Below the pieces are notes generated by a model. The model worked only from the letters and a program-made list of their open reading frames with translations. It was not told the DNA's origin and did not search any database. A program made the position numbers and the translations under genes. 64,000 bases of DNA from Medicago truncatula (Eukaryota > Streptophyta > Magnoliopsida > Fabales > Fabaceae), in the NCBI RefSeq assembly GCF_003473485.1, contig NC_053045.1, positions 56,090,494 through 56,154,493 of the forward strand. The letters are read 5' to 3'. Shown in pieces: positions 1 to 12,116 of this stretch (position 1 is the first letter of the stretch; each line of letters starts with the position of its first letter).

Positions 1-1381
1 ACTTGATTTTCTGTTTGGGTACTCAGCTTACTTAAGTGTGTATAGCGTAAGGACTTGTCATATAAGTGCTTATGTATAAGCTATTTCTATAACAAAAGAT
101 AAAATGAAGTCAAACTATTTTCAAATTCTATCATGGAGAGCTTATGCAAATAAGCTGAAAACAATTTATGGAAATGTCACAAGTAGTTTCCATAAGCTTT
201 CCATAACAGTTTCACAAGTGCTTATGTCAGTAGATAAGCTCAAATAAACCAATTTGTACAAACTCTTGAGGGATTTGAATGTAGCTTATTGAAGTATTGT
301 TTGTTCTCTTTACCAAAATTAAAATGAAAACTACTTGGAAGTATGGTGGAGTGGAATTTAAGAAAAGAAAGCTCAACTGAGCTGACATAGAATTGGTAAA
401 AGAATATTGCATTTATTTCTGTTCTACGTTTTATTTACATTCTAGAAGGAACAGAGCTATTGAAACCGAATTTTGCATATATTCATTGTGCAAGATAAGT
501 CTTTTCTATTTTGATGCACCTCTCTGATTATTTTCATATCCAAAAGTCTCCTTTTTATAATGAATATGATGCATACATGTTAATTGTAAAAAGGTGGGAA
601 GATCATTGAGTTTTGTTCCTGAATGAAAACTTGGGTATCTGTCGTCAATAAATGATTCAGGATATATGTTTTTCTTTAGAGAGGATTAGTAAAAGAATCA
701 TGTTAGGATCGAGGAGAGGGTCATTTAGTAAGTTAACTTGTTACGAATTTTCTACTTAGGAATGTAGGGAAGTTCCATATTTCTTCCTTCCTAAAGTTCA
801 AGTTAAAATTTGCACCAATTATATACTTTTCTCCATGCTGCACCAAGGTTTTATAAAATTCGATATCATTTTGATAAGTAGAAGTAAGAAAAGTTATAAA
901 TTCCGACTAGCATCATTGCATCAATTTCTGTTTATGCTTTGAGGAGTAAATAGTGGTAAATGATTTGAGATTTTGGGTATCGTCCATTAGTCAATGAGTC
1001 AATGTTTGGACCAACTTTTGAAAGAACTAAATATTTGAAATGCTTAGCAACAAATATCTCACCATGCAATCTCTTTTGTAATGTGTTTATTTGACTTAGG
1101 ATGGACATGTCTCTTTCTGAATATCAATCCTGATTTCCATGAAATGGAGGCCAAACTAGAATTGCCATTCTTGTATACTAAACATACTCTTCATGACATG
1201 TTTTCAAGTAACGTCAAGCCGTTATTGTCGAGTACCTTTTATTTTTTAAAACCTGTCATCGTTGTTCTTTAATAATACCTTCGATCAATGCACTTTTTGT
1301 CCATTTAATAATTTCTGATCGAATTATAACAAACATGTCGAAACGCCCTTTTTTGTTGACAATTATCTCATTCTTTTTCAG
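1..1381 (+). other. Intron or upstream flank of the transporter gene
   Basis: This AT-rich stretch ends in a polypyrimidine tract and AG acceptor at 1379-1381, so it is the intron before the first visible transporter exon. Positions 60-240 contain related TATAAGCT/AAGCTTAT words in both orientations, probably the decayed remains of a short inverted-repeat element. I see no convincing coding exon in it. Confidence 0.6.
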
Positions 1382-4300
1382 GAATGTTCTTGTGGTTGGA
1401 GTACTGATATGGTCAGTGGCTACAGCTCTTGTTCCTTTTCTTGCTGGATATATGCCCGGCTTAATATTGACAAGGATTTTGGTCAGTAGTTCCACTTTAA
1501 CTTCTCATCTTTAATGTATTCATTTTTCTTACTTTGCAGATCTAATATCTGCTTATGTAGTCAATATATTCTGTCATGTTAAAATTTCACATGGTCTTGA
1601 CATGTAAATTTTTTGCAAGGTCAGGTGAAATTGTAATTTTCAATTTATGCGTATGAATCCCTGATTGATCTCAAAGAATGTCATGTTTTTATCGCATTTA
1701 TCTTTCCACAAGATGTTCTACTTTTATTTACTACTGTTAGCTCTATTCAGGCTTTCTTTATGTGCACTTATTTCTATTTAACATAAACCTTGGTTGCATT
1801 TGATATACTTTTCAGCACTATTATATTAAACACTCACCTTCCATTTCATATCTAGGTTGGGATAGGTGAAGGTGTTTCACCATCTGCCGCTACTGATCTC
1901 ATTGCCAGGCATGTAAACATCCAAATACATTTTTGGTTCAATATGATCTGTTAATTTGTATTATTCTTTTACAATTTGATTGTTTTACTTATCTTTTTAC
2001 TTTTCTAGTCAGTGTGTTGATTTTAGATTATTCTACTTTTAACAATTATAATTTGAAACACTTGGTTTCTCACCTAAATGCTAAATGTGTTGGTGGAAAA
2101 TCTAACTTGAAGATAAAAAAAATAAAATAAAAATAACGATGCAGAACAATAGGAAGAATTTTTTGAAGCTGGACAAATATGTTTTTACCATTTCACACTA
2201 TCCATCTATCTATCCAAATATGTTTACAACCAGATGTTCCGCTGCGGACTCGAGGATTAGTCCCATAGCAGGTCCAACTGGTTTAAGCCCCACTACCTTG
2301 GGGTGCCTATTGAGGGTCAAAGACCCTAATTACGGTGGGTTAGCAACAAAAAAAGAAGAATATGTTTACAACAGAAACAGAATTACACACATTATAGAGA
2401 ATGCAGAATTCACACATAAACTAAAGAAATAGATAGTCTACTGTTATAAGTCAATTCCTATCCAAGAAATTCGACAATTCCTTTCCGAGAAATTCGAGAA
2501 TCTTGGTCTCTCGCTTACAAGAATTAGAAAGCTTGGTCTCCCCTCCCATAACCACTTTCCCCTTTCCTTTCTGTTTATTCCTAAAAATAAATATTATGAC
2601 TGACACGTAAGAAATACATAACTGTCATAATAAGAAATCTAACTCTATCTCCCTCCCAAAATGGATAAGGATATCTTGCTCTAGGAATCTAGGGTTAGTT
2701 CCTAGGTGAGCACGCTGCTTTCTCCTTACCGAGGCTGTTTTTAATCAAAATGAAGTCGTTACGCAAACAGTGATTATGAGCGGAGAAAATTAATGTTTTG
2801 GTAAAATCCAACTTCTATGTAAAATTGTTGGTTTCTTCCTCAGCCAACTAATTATTGAGACAAGTTAAACTTAAGTTTGTACATTTATGTTTATATTCAG
2901 TTCTAAATCATGGTTCTTCAATTCAAACTGTAAGCTAAAGAGTCATTTTGACAAGTATCATATGTTTGTTCTGCCAAATACAATATTACCCTTTTTATTG
3001 ATAAGGTTCATCACCATGTGCAGGTCAATACCATTGGAAGAGCGCTCACGGGCAGTAGCATTTGTATTTGGTGGCTTGAGTGTTGGAAGTGTTTTGGGGT
3101 ATGCAATGTCTAGCATGTAGTAGAATCATATAGGATTGTAATTTGTTTTTTTATTATCCAACCTCAACTTTAACACTGTAATATTTGTCAGGCTTCTTTT
3201 CGCTCCTCCCCTCATCCAAAGTATTGGTTGGGAATCGGTATTTTATATATTTGGTCTTTTGGGTATTGCTTGGTAAGTAGAAATGACTAATATCCCATGT
3301 CTACTATTTCTGATAGTGAAGTTTCTCAACAGAAAGCATCTTGTGGTGCAAATCTCGTAATTTGACTATGACTTTTGGTATTGCCATGAACTTTGAAGGT
3401 TTATAGGGTTTCAATTTCTCGAAGAAGGTGAAACACGGTTAGCTGCAGAATCTTTTTCACGTAAGCACTTAATTAATCTATTTTATTTTTTTACGTTTTA
3501 TTAGTTTGAGCAAGAAGAAATAATGATTATTATTTAATGAATGGTAATGAATAATGCCTTTCTATTTGGAATTTGTTTTTCAATCTTTTTGGCTTCATGC
3601 GGTGCTGGAGTGCAAATTTAGCGAGATGATGTTTACTCTATAATCCTATTTGTTGGAAGCATTTTTTTCTTCGATTGAAAATCCCTGGGCTATACTACCC
3701 ATCTTCTTAATCTAGCCTGGTCTGAGTGGTCTCTGTAGAGGTGTCACTTTTAACCATTGCAATAAAACGATCGTCACTCACCATCTTGTAGCCTCGTAAC
3801 TCTGACACCTCTTGTTTGATGCTTACCATTACCATAATAACCTTTTAATAGATTGTCATTGTTACCTCTGCACTTGATGTGACTCACCTACATAATTACT
3901 TTTAACATATAGGATTGATCTGCACTTTTGTTTGGCAATTGTTAAATTGTAAATGAAGTTAGTGACAATGACTACGCCGTTCTTTATATGTTATGTTTTA
4001 AATGCTGCCTGCATGTTTATAAATTAGTTGCCTTTATGTTCAGTTCTAAGCTTTTGTTCTTTTGTTTACTTACTATGAGGATTGTGGTTTAATTGGTTGT
4101 TTCTCACTGTCAACTTTGGTTGTCCACAGCAGCCCAGGGCAACATGACACAATCATGGCAAACTTCTCTAAAAGAAATGAATAGCTCTTTGAAGGTACGG
4201 GTAAAAATTTTATGACAGTTTTGGCATGATGTTACCCTAATATCTCATTTTTTTAGCTTAAAAAATAGCAGGAATCTTTTTTGCATTTTGTGTGTGTCTG

Positions 4301-7300
4301 TGTAAAGAGATATACTCGTTAGATCCTTTTTCTGAGTGAATACATACAAAATATGCGATAGATCTTTGTTTTATGTTTTTTCTTAAAATGTAGGATGTAC
4401 CATGGAAGGCATTTTTCCAAAGTCGCGCTGTATGGGCAATGATTTATGCTCATTTTTGTGGTAGCTGGGGTCACTATACCTGTCTCTCATGGCTTCCCAC
4501 ATATTTTAGGTAACCCATGAGCATTTAATTTACTTTACCTCTTTCTACTTTGGCTATATTTCATTTTAGCCCGATTAATAGGTAGTTGCTTAAAACTTTT
4601 TGCACCGATAATTTGATTTTCTTAAAAAAAAAACCATTTTAATATTTACTTGTTGATGTAATATTTTTCAGGCACGAAATTTAATTATCATATTATTGGT
4701 ATGATTTAAAGAAGTGGGATTCAACTTTTCTTTACTTTTTATATGTACATAAGCTGGAATTAAATTTACAGTATTGCAATTTAGAATTTTTCACTCTTCA
4801 GTAAATTTCAATATGAAATTTGTCTGACTTGGGTGTTGAGTCATTTTCCTTATGGAATACAATATTTGTATCTTTGACTGCTCCTTTTGTGTCATATCCT
4901 CCATGACTAATATTGATAAACTTTGAAATTGAAATGTTAAGATAATTTATAAGTTAGGTTTGGTCATTAGATATTGTGAATCAAGAATGGTAGATTCCAA
5001 GGGTGTCCGTGGTGCGGTTTGGATTAGTTTTTAGGTAAAAAGTCATCCGATCCAAAATAAAAATCACATGCGGTTCGGTTTGGTTTGGATGATTATTATA
5101 AAAGAATCTGATCCGATCTGATCCAAATATATGCGGTTTGATTTGGATCGGTTTTTGGACATCCAAAATGCAACATGTATTTTTTTTTTTAATTAATATT
5201 ATTATACTAGATTCTATAGTTTTCTCACTTGAGGCTCCCGCTTTGTTCTGGAATTTCCAAAGTTAATAAGTTATTTACATTTTCTCATGCATTGTTAGGA
5301 TGAACAGCTGAAGAATTTTTTAATATGAAAGAAGTTAAGAATTTTCTTTTAGTCACATGTCTGAACCTTGGAAAACTTCTATCATTACTTTGCAGATATT
5401 GCACCGATGTTTAATGATGACCACTGACAGCCATTGCCATTTGGTCATACATTGAGCTTAGTTAGTTATGTATGAAAAATTACATCAACAGATTAAACAA
5501 TTTTGTTGCTTACATGATAAGCAGTATATCTTTTAAAATTTGTACAGAAAGTTTTGACCCAATCAAGAATCTAATTTTTCCATCCATATGATGTGTAGTC
5601 AGGAGCTGGACCTAAATCTGACAGAAGCTGCATGGGTAAGACTAATAGCTATTTTTCTTTGTCGTTTTAGCCAACTCTGTCTCTTCATGCCTTGGGACTG
5701 AAAATGAACCGTTTTCAATATTTGTTTGACTTAGACAGAAAGTATGTGCAATAAGCCATCTGTTTAGTAGTTTGTTGTAAATAAGTGGCGCTAAATGTCC
5801 TTGTGTGAAGGATAAGACATACCAATTTATATGAAATTGTCATGTGGTAGTTATCTCATATTGATAACACTAGGAGGGATGTGGTGGATTGTTATTTTAG
5901 GGTCACGAGTAATAGCAAACAAACATTCATCATCACTCACTAGTAATTTCCTTACTAGACAGGGCATATCATGCTGATCGGCTTAGTTTTTAGTATTGGT
6001 TAATTAGATCTTGAGCAAAATGACATGCTTTGCATATAATTTTGCTGCAAGTTGCTTAATGCTGCAGTGGACCTCAAAATTTGCATATCATCTCTGATGA
6101 AATTAAGCATTTACAATGTAGATTATTATTTTTTTATAAAATAAATGAATAGTGTTATAGACCATTATGGCATAATTTGATCCATGTAGCCGACCTCGCT
6201 TAGCCTTAAGGCTTGGTTGCTGCTGCTGCTGTTGTTGAATAGTGTTATAGACAAGCTGTTGAGGCCTCCAGTTCCCAGTTCAACCTGTTTGACCTTTTGA
6301 AGACTAGTGATGATATGAAAATTTAAAGTAGATGTAAAATAACTAAATTAGTTACAAGATAATTATGTATGTGAAACATATTAAAAGTTTAAAATAGATG
6401 TAATATTATTAGAACAGAAAATTATGTATGTGTAACATATTACACTGTTTAGTCGTTTTTTAAAACATTGTTTAATGGTACTCTTTTTGGAGGAAACAGG
6501 ACTAAGGTCACATACATGCTAAGAATTGTGAGTTCTAAATCATTTCAGGTGTCTATTCTTCCACCCCTGGCTTCAATATTTGTGACTAGTATTGCATCAC
6601 AATTAGCTGACAGCTTGATTTCAAAAGGAGTTGAAACCACTACGGTATGAGAGGCATCAAAACAGCATTAAATCAATTATTTGTTGTTTATTAGTGAATA
6701 CTTTTTTGACGGCTTACGATATCAAATATGTTCTAATAAATATGTACTGCTTACAATATCAAATATGTTTCCTTATGATATAGTTGACAATGACAATATT
6801 GTAAAGTGGAATTTTCATGCCTTGTAGCCACGACCATATCTATTGCTAACTTTGCAATCAAATTATCGGTAGACATAATGCATACCATTGTAAAGATGCA
6901 TACTTCATCTAATTGTAGGTACACATAGTACATGTTTTGGTTGATGACACGATGTAATTGTGTCACTGACAACTTACAAATTTTTGAACATAATTTTCAT
7001 GACTTTTATTCTTAATTTCTTTGGTGCCGGAATTTCTCTTAAATATAGGTTCGAAAGATCTGCCAATCAATTGCATTTTTATCTCCTGCACTCTGCATGA
7101 CTCTTGCATCACTTGATCTAGGATTACCGCCCTGGGAGATGGTTGGCCTTCTCACAGGTGGTTTAGCCCTCTCAAGCTTTGCCTTGTCAGGTACTAGTTA
7201 ACCCTGTAAATAGAATTTATCTGATTTTTAATATAAAAAATAATCAGATCATATACTCTTTTTTTGCCTTGAGCCCTTGACTTGTATTTATTTGCTTCTG

Positions 7301-7733
7301 CAGGACTTTATTGTACTCATCAAGACATCTCACCAGAATATGCAAGTATACTTCTGGTATGTGTGCTTACACTTGTATCATACAATGTGTAACTTCGTAT
7401 ACTTGTTTTTATTTGTATCTTACAATTCTGACATTTATATTTACTTTTTCTATCAGGGTATAACCAATACTGTTGGAGCTGTACCTGGAATTGTAGGTGT
7501 AGCCCTCACTGGCTATCTTCTTGATATGACTCATTCATGGAGTGTAAGTTGTGGCTAATGATAGATGTTTTCTCATAGTATAATGCATATCATTCAGTAT
7601 TTGATTTTAAATTCATCTTCATACCATGTAGATATCACTATATGCACCATCAATCTTCTTCTATTTGAGTGGTACCGCCGTATGGTTGGTATTTGCCAGC
7701 AGTAAGCCTCAAAGTTTTTCTGAGGAAAACTGA
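1382..7733 (+). CDS. PHT4-type plastid anion/phosphate transporter (MFS), 3' part
   Basis: This is a major facilitator superfamily transporter of the plant PHT4 (SLC17-like) group, closest by memory to chloroplast-predicted PHT4;3-type probable anion transporters. The family moves inorganic phosphate or other anions across plastid membranes. Thirteen exons read through in one frame: 1382-1481, 1856-1908, 3024-3098, 3192-3272, 3399-3460, 4130-4194, 4394-4509, 5599-5635, 6549-6644, 7049-7190, 7304-7356, 7457-7543, 7632-7733 (stop). They give 355 residues. Visible landmarks are GIGEGVSPSAATDLIAR, the loop EERSRAVAFVFGGLSVGSV, WGHYTCLSWLPTYF and GITNTVGAVPGIVGVALTG, with several hydrophobic membrane segments. 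The first exons (transit peptide and first helices) lie outside the window. The second intron needs a GC donor at 1909. The substrate is not readable from sequence. Confidence 0.9.
1909..3023 (+). other. GC-AG intron in the transporter gene
   Basis: The upstream exon ends ...GCC AG at 1908 and the next begins G TCA ATA at 3024. Together they restore the codon AGG and the conserved run LIAR-SIPLEERSRAV. The donor is therefore GCATGT, not GT. The next downstream GT (at 1913) would shift the frame and destroy the conserved EERSRAV loop. GC-AG introns are a known minority class of U2 introns. This intron also holds a SINE. Confidence 0.75.
2217..2372. mobile_element. Short retroposon (SINE-like) with perfect 14-bp target duplication
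   Basis: A 128-bp GC-richer insert (2231-2358) is bounded by an exact 14-bp direct repeat, AATATGTTTACAAC, at 2217-2230 and 2359-2372. Its right end is A-rich (AACAAAAAAAGAAG). A long target-site duplication plus an A-rich tail is the signature of LINE-mobilised SINE insertion. It sits in the GC-AG intron of the transporter gene. The family is not identified, and I did not find clear A and B boxes. Confidence 0.6.
4999..5165. repeat. Short hAT-like MITE in a transporter intron
   Basis: The left end reads AGGGTGTCCGTGGTGCGGTTTGG. The right end is an imperfect inverse complement (GGATGTCCAAAAACCGATCC). The interior is made of repeated CGGTTTGG/GATCCGATC words. It resembles the ends of the larger element at 26302-26931. 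I could not fix a target duplication. Confidence 0.4.
6180..6240 (+). repeat. 3' end of an RTE-type retroelement with (TTG)n/(CTG)n tail
   Basis: The sequence ATGTAGCCGACCTCGCTTAG followed by AAGGCTTGGTTGCTGCTGCTGCTGTTGTTG matches the common plant RTE-clade 3' terminus from memory. A second copy of the same end lies at 63257-63313. Only the tail is present here, inside a transporter intron. Confidence 0.45.
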
Positions 7734-8513
7734 TCCATTTTTCAATCATTCAAGCAAACTATATGATAAACTGATTTTTGACCGAGGGAGTGAATATCTG
7801 TTTCATCGACAAGTCAAGATTATTTATGTACAAAAAATGATAGCATAGCTACATAGGTATATTACTTCTTTTTTCTTCTTCTTTTGTAGCTTACTATAGC
7901 AGTTGTTTATTTCTAATAGACGATGCTGGTTGGTAACCAAAAAATTGTAATGACATATTGTAATTTTGGAAAGTCAATAATTTGTTGTGTTGATGCTTTA
8001 GTTTCAAGTTTCAACCATAGAAGACAATCTGAATAATCTCAACATTTTAAGTCATGAATATTTCACCAAACTTCCGTGCAATAATTTTTCATTTTTTGTT
8101 TGTCACATTTTTGTAGCGTTAGTTGTGTAAGATCAACTAGGCTCTTGCCAATAAAAAGGTCATGGAGTGTCCTCAAAATTCTTTGGCTAAGTTCTTTTTA
8201 TTAAAAAAGAAAAAGAAAAAATCGCATGAAATTGCCATAAACATAAAGGAATCAAACATTAAATGTGTGTGAGAAAATGACTCAATATCTACTGCAACAA
8301 AATTGAATGTCATTTTCAATTTATAATAAAATTTACAATAGTCATAATAAACTGAATAGTGCATTGAGAATATGCAAAACCAATCAAAATCCTAGTGCTC
8401 GACCCTCCAAACAATCTAACAGTGGTATTTTTCCTTTATATTTCTATGTTTTATTTTATTATCAATCACCAAGAGAAACCTATTTTTGGTTTCACCTAGT
8501 GATATTGAGCTAG
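7734..8513. other. Convergent 3' flanks, no gene
   Basis: This AT-rich spacer lies between the transporter stop and the stop of the GH79 pseudogene and is part of the duplicated block. It should contain the transporter 3' untranslated region. I see no other gene in it. Confidence 0.6.
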
Positions 8514-9511
8514 CTAGCTGCAAATGGTAATAGCAGTATCTTGAATTTGAACAAATACAATAGAGAGAGGATCAAGTGTTATTGGCTTTGAAGAGTCAAC
8601 ATATATAGGATTCAGTGGAGGAATATCACCAGCTGAGTTTACACTTAGGATGTTTCCATTTAGTAACATAATTTGGCTATGTAAATCTCCATCCTTTGCT
8701 GTTAAATGGTCTCGTCTCTGTGATTCTACCACAAGAGAAGGGGAAGGTTTTGTAGCATAATTTGAGGCCACTGTGGCTTGAACAGTGGTGCTGTTGTCAA
8801 AGTTGAGAAACAGCATTGTGATTCCCTTCTGTAAGAGAGTATCATCAACTCAGATTTCACAAAATAACATGACTAATAAATAATCATACTAATACAAAAC
8901 TTCACTCAGTGTCATTTGCACAGTGTGCATAAGTTCTGATCTTTTTTGTTCCATTGAAGGTAGTTGACATGACAGGACGCGTTCTCCCATGAGTCAATGC
9001 CAAAGAAGAGCGCTGTATGAAAGAAATCACATAACTCTATTATGTCATAGAATAACATTATGGTCTATGGAATAACTCTAATGCTTATTCTTTAACCATG
9101 AAATTCAATTTTTAGTACCTAAAAACCGTAGTTCCTCCTATCAAAGTCTGTCTGCAGTATGTTTTAGTGCTATAAGTAGCAGACATGCCAAGCTGGTCAA
9201 AATACCTGCATTCGATATGATTATATCGATAAAACGCTTTTAAGGAATTCCTACTGATGTATCGATAAATGGCGGGGAGTTTTCACTAACCAGAAGCTGT
9301 TGACAAATGCATCAGACACAAGATGATGGCCACTATTCCAAGCACCACCAGCCTCTCCAACCCATGCTTTAGCTGTGGTGCTTGATCTTTGAAGTACATT
9401 TTTAAGGCTGCTGAATGTGCCAGCCACTCCATCAAGATAGGTTGGATCAAGAATTTTTTCGGTTATGTGATCATCAACTCCTGCATGTAAGTAAATTTCT
9501 GTTATAATCGA

Positions 9512-9798
9512 TGTTGGAAAATATAATCATATATCATAATATCTTGATATTATGCTAGAATATCTTAATCCATCTTCTAGGATCAGTTTTCAATCTTATC
9601 GTATCTTATATCATTTCCTATGATTAATTTCTATATCTTATTATTATCAACTGTTTCTCGACGTCGCTATTTATTTATTTATTTATGATTGAGTCTATGT
9701 ATCCTATAAATAGAGAGCTGTGTTTAGTCTTTTGTATCAAGTCAGCATCAAGTTATTATCAATAGGTGTTATCTCCTCCTTTCGTCTAAAATCCAACA
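9512..9798 (+). mobile_element. Solo LTR (Ty1-copia-like)
   Basis: A 287-bp insert starts TGTTGGA and ends TCCAACA, the inverted terminal words typical of copia LTRs. It has an internal TATA box (CCTATAAATAGAG) near 9704-9716. The sister intron at 20040-20126 lacks it, which defines the empty site. There is no internal region or second LTR, so it is most likely a recombination product. A clean 5-bp target duplication is not visible. Confidence 0.75.
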
Positions 9799-10471
9799 AA
9801 TTCAGCAATTGAATTTCTGGAAATTGGGAAAACATGCGAAATTTTTATGCTGTTTTGTTGGAACATACCTGGTCCAAGGTTATAAATGTGGTGGGTGACC
9901 ACATCTGCCAATTTCTCTGATCTGTTTAAGAACTTCTTAAACCAATTTGCATCAAAGAAGCCTCCAGGTGCAATGATTAGTGGCTTCTGCACAACCTCCC
10001 TATATACCTCTTGAACTATGTTTCTTAAAATAGTTGCATCATTAGCATATTGATATGGACTAATACTTATTCCAATTCCTTTTCCACACAATTCATTACC
10101 TGCCCAATAGAAAAACAGCATAAATTCTATAGAAATAAAATTTTCATTTTTATGTTTATTTTGACAAGGAATAACTACAAATGTTTATATCAAAATGTTT
10201 ATTTGTTGAAAAATGGTTATCACTTCCAAGTGAACTTGGGAGATTTGTGATGGAAATAATTAGAGACTTAAGATAACCTTTTTGAATTATCAAATGAAAC
10301 ATTTGCTTACCGAGTTCCCAACCATGAATAGTGTAATTCTTGCTAACAGTATAACGTATAAAAGACTTGGCATTGGCGAAGTTACAAGCTGCAACAACAG
10401 AACCAGGCTTCAAAGATCTTCCCAGCAAGAGCATTTAATCCAAATATAACATTAACCCTGAAATATATCTA

Positions 10472-11803
10472 CTTAAATAGGTCTTTCGTCCCTGCAAATA
10501 TAGACCATTTGAATTTTCGTCCCTGAAGTTACTGATCCTTCCAATCTATCCCTGCAAATATTAATCATTTGACTTTTGATCCTAATTACATCTGATTAGT
10601 AACTTCATGGACGAAAATTCAAATGACCTGTATTTGCAGGGATGAAAGACCTATTTAAGCAAATCACCTCGCCCAATCATCACTTGCCACATAGGCACCA
10701 CGTCGCTAATGACCATGGTAGACAAACTCGCGATCTGGACCGTAGAATCGTACGGTTCCACAATCTTGCCTAACCTCTTCGTGCTCATAGGTGGCCGGAA
10801 TCGGAAAATGGTAAGAACGGCTTGGATCGCCGCGCAAAGACGCAGATGCGGTGGTAACGTAGATCCAGCCGAGTTAGGTTGAAAGCCCAGAAACCGGGTT
10901 CGTGGGTCGTTTTGCGATCCGGTTAGTGTTTCGTTTTCCAAAAATCCGGGTTTACCGGGTCGGGTTCGTGACCCGGTTCACAAAAAACGCATTTTTTCAA
11001 TCAGAAAATAAATAAATAAAAACGTTTTTCACCCTTCTTAATCTCTTAAACGGATTCAAATCCTATCATTAAACCCATTGATTATTGAAGATCTTCCTAA
11101 TACAGTCACTGTCAATAATTAGGGAAATTTTCCAATAAACCCATAAATCATGTTACCAATGCAATTTCTGTATTCATAGCACTCAACTTCCTCTCTTAAG
11201 TTGCTTATTTAATCAGTCTTCTACGTATTACGTCTGCAGACAACAATCCTTCATTCTTACTTTAAAAAAAAATAAAAAAAATCCTTCATTCTTAGCATCT
11301 CTATTTTATATTCAACCCTTTTCCCCTTGTTCTGTTCTACCATACCAAGTATCAATGGCATCAAGTTCTCCTATTGGAACTCTAGTTCTTGGTGCTCTCT
11401 CTACTCCCCCCGCAATTGCACCAAGACAGAAAATGAAATGAATTTTAAGTGTTTTTTTTTCTTTTTCTATTTAATGAAATGAATTTGAGTTTTATTTAAA
11501 GTTTTTTTCTATTAAACTATGTTGCTTCATGAGTATGTATGAATTTATATGCAATATATATGAATTTTTAAATTTGGTAGGATCTTACGATCCCCCGATT
11601 CACGATCTCATGGGTCCTACCCGATCTTACTTAGGATCTCGAGTTTGTCTACCTTGCTAATGACAGTCCACCTCAGCAAAAAAACCTAATTAGGACCAAA
11701 AATCAAATGATTAATATTTGCAGGGGCAGATTGGAAGGATTAGTAACTTCAGAGACGAAAATTCAAATAGTCTATATTTGCAGGGACGAAAGACATATTT
11801 AAG
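10472..11803. mobile_element. 1.3-kb inverted-repeat element in a GH79 pseudogene intron
   Basis: The left end (from CTTAAATAGGTCTTTCGTCC) is repeated inverted at the right end (ending near 11803) over more than 100 bp. A third, inverted copy ends at 10659, so 10472-10659 is a small palindrome by itself. Subterminal matches extend inward (TGGTAGACAAACTCG near 10710, inverted near 11650). The interior is a GC-richer block (about 10665-10985) followed by a promoter-like stretch and a short ORF (about 11355-11441, MASSSPIGTLVLGALSTPP). The sister intron lacks all of it. It is a non-autonomous MULE-like or foldback element, possibly with captured host sequence. No transposase is present. Confidence 0.65.
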
Positions 11804-12116
11804 CCATTAATGATATACTTGATAAAAAACAGTTGCCAAATCACACAAGATGAATCTATTTAGCCCTAACGCGTAGACACGCAATTTCTTTCTTGTTATT
11901 TTGATAAATCTAAAGGGAGATCTGATTTTTACCCTGCTTTTTGGAAAAAGCTGATTAGCTCATCTTATCTTTTCATTGGTAAACACCCTTGAGTGAAACC
12001 AAACAATTCATTAGGGTTCAAAACAAAGGTAGTACAATGTTGCTTATTATCTTGAGTCCCATATGTGAGTTTATCTTGCAAGGTGCCACCCAATCTAATT
12101 TTCAAGGGTGAAAAGG

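Larger units (their letters stand above)
8514..12116 (-). pseudogene. GH79 heparanase-like pseudogene (proximal copy)
   Basis: This is a decayed sister of the intact gene at 18870-21604. Recognisable exon remnants, 5' to 3', are 12116-11933, 10457-10311, 10099-9869, 9480-9291, 9205-9118, about 9012-8915 and 8828-8514. Exons 1 and 2, including the signal peptide, are missing. Lesions seen against the sister copy are: TGG to TAA at 11965-11967; a 1-bp insertion near 10421-10423; about 38 bp lost from exon 7; CGA to TGA at 8994-8996; a small insertion near 8970; and loss of the GT donor after exon 8. Both catalytic motifs (GNELCG and WVGEAGG) survive as text. Introns carry a solo LTR and a 1.3-kb inverted-repeat element. 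It cannot make a working enzyme. Confidence 0.9.

Noticed and set aside
1081..1272. 63-residue ORF before the first visible transporter exon
   Set aside because: It lies in intron-like AT-rich DNA, has no MFS similarity and does not join in frame to the exon at 1382.
10651..10941. 96-residue minus-strand ORF in a GC-richer block
   Set aside because: It lies wholly inside the inverted-repeat element and overlaps its terminal repeat. It may be captured sequence but has no recognised domain.
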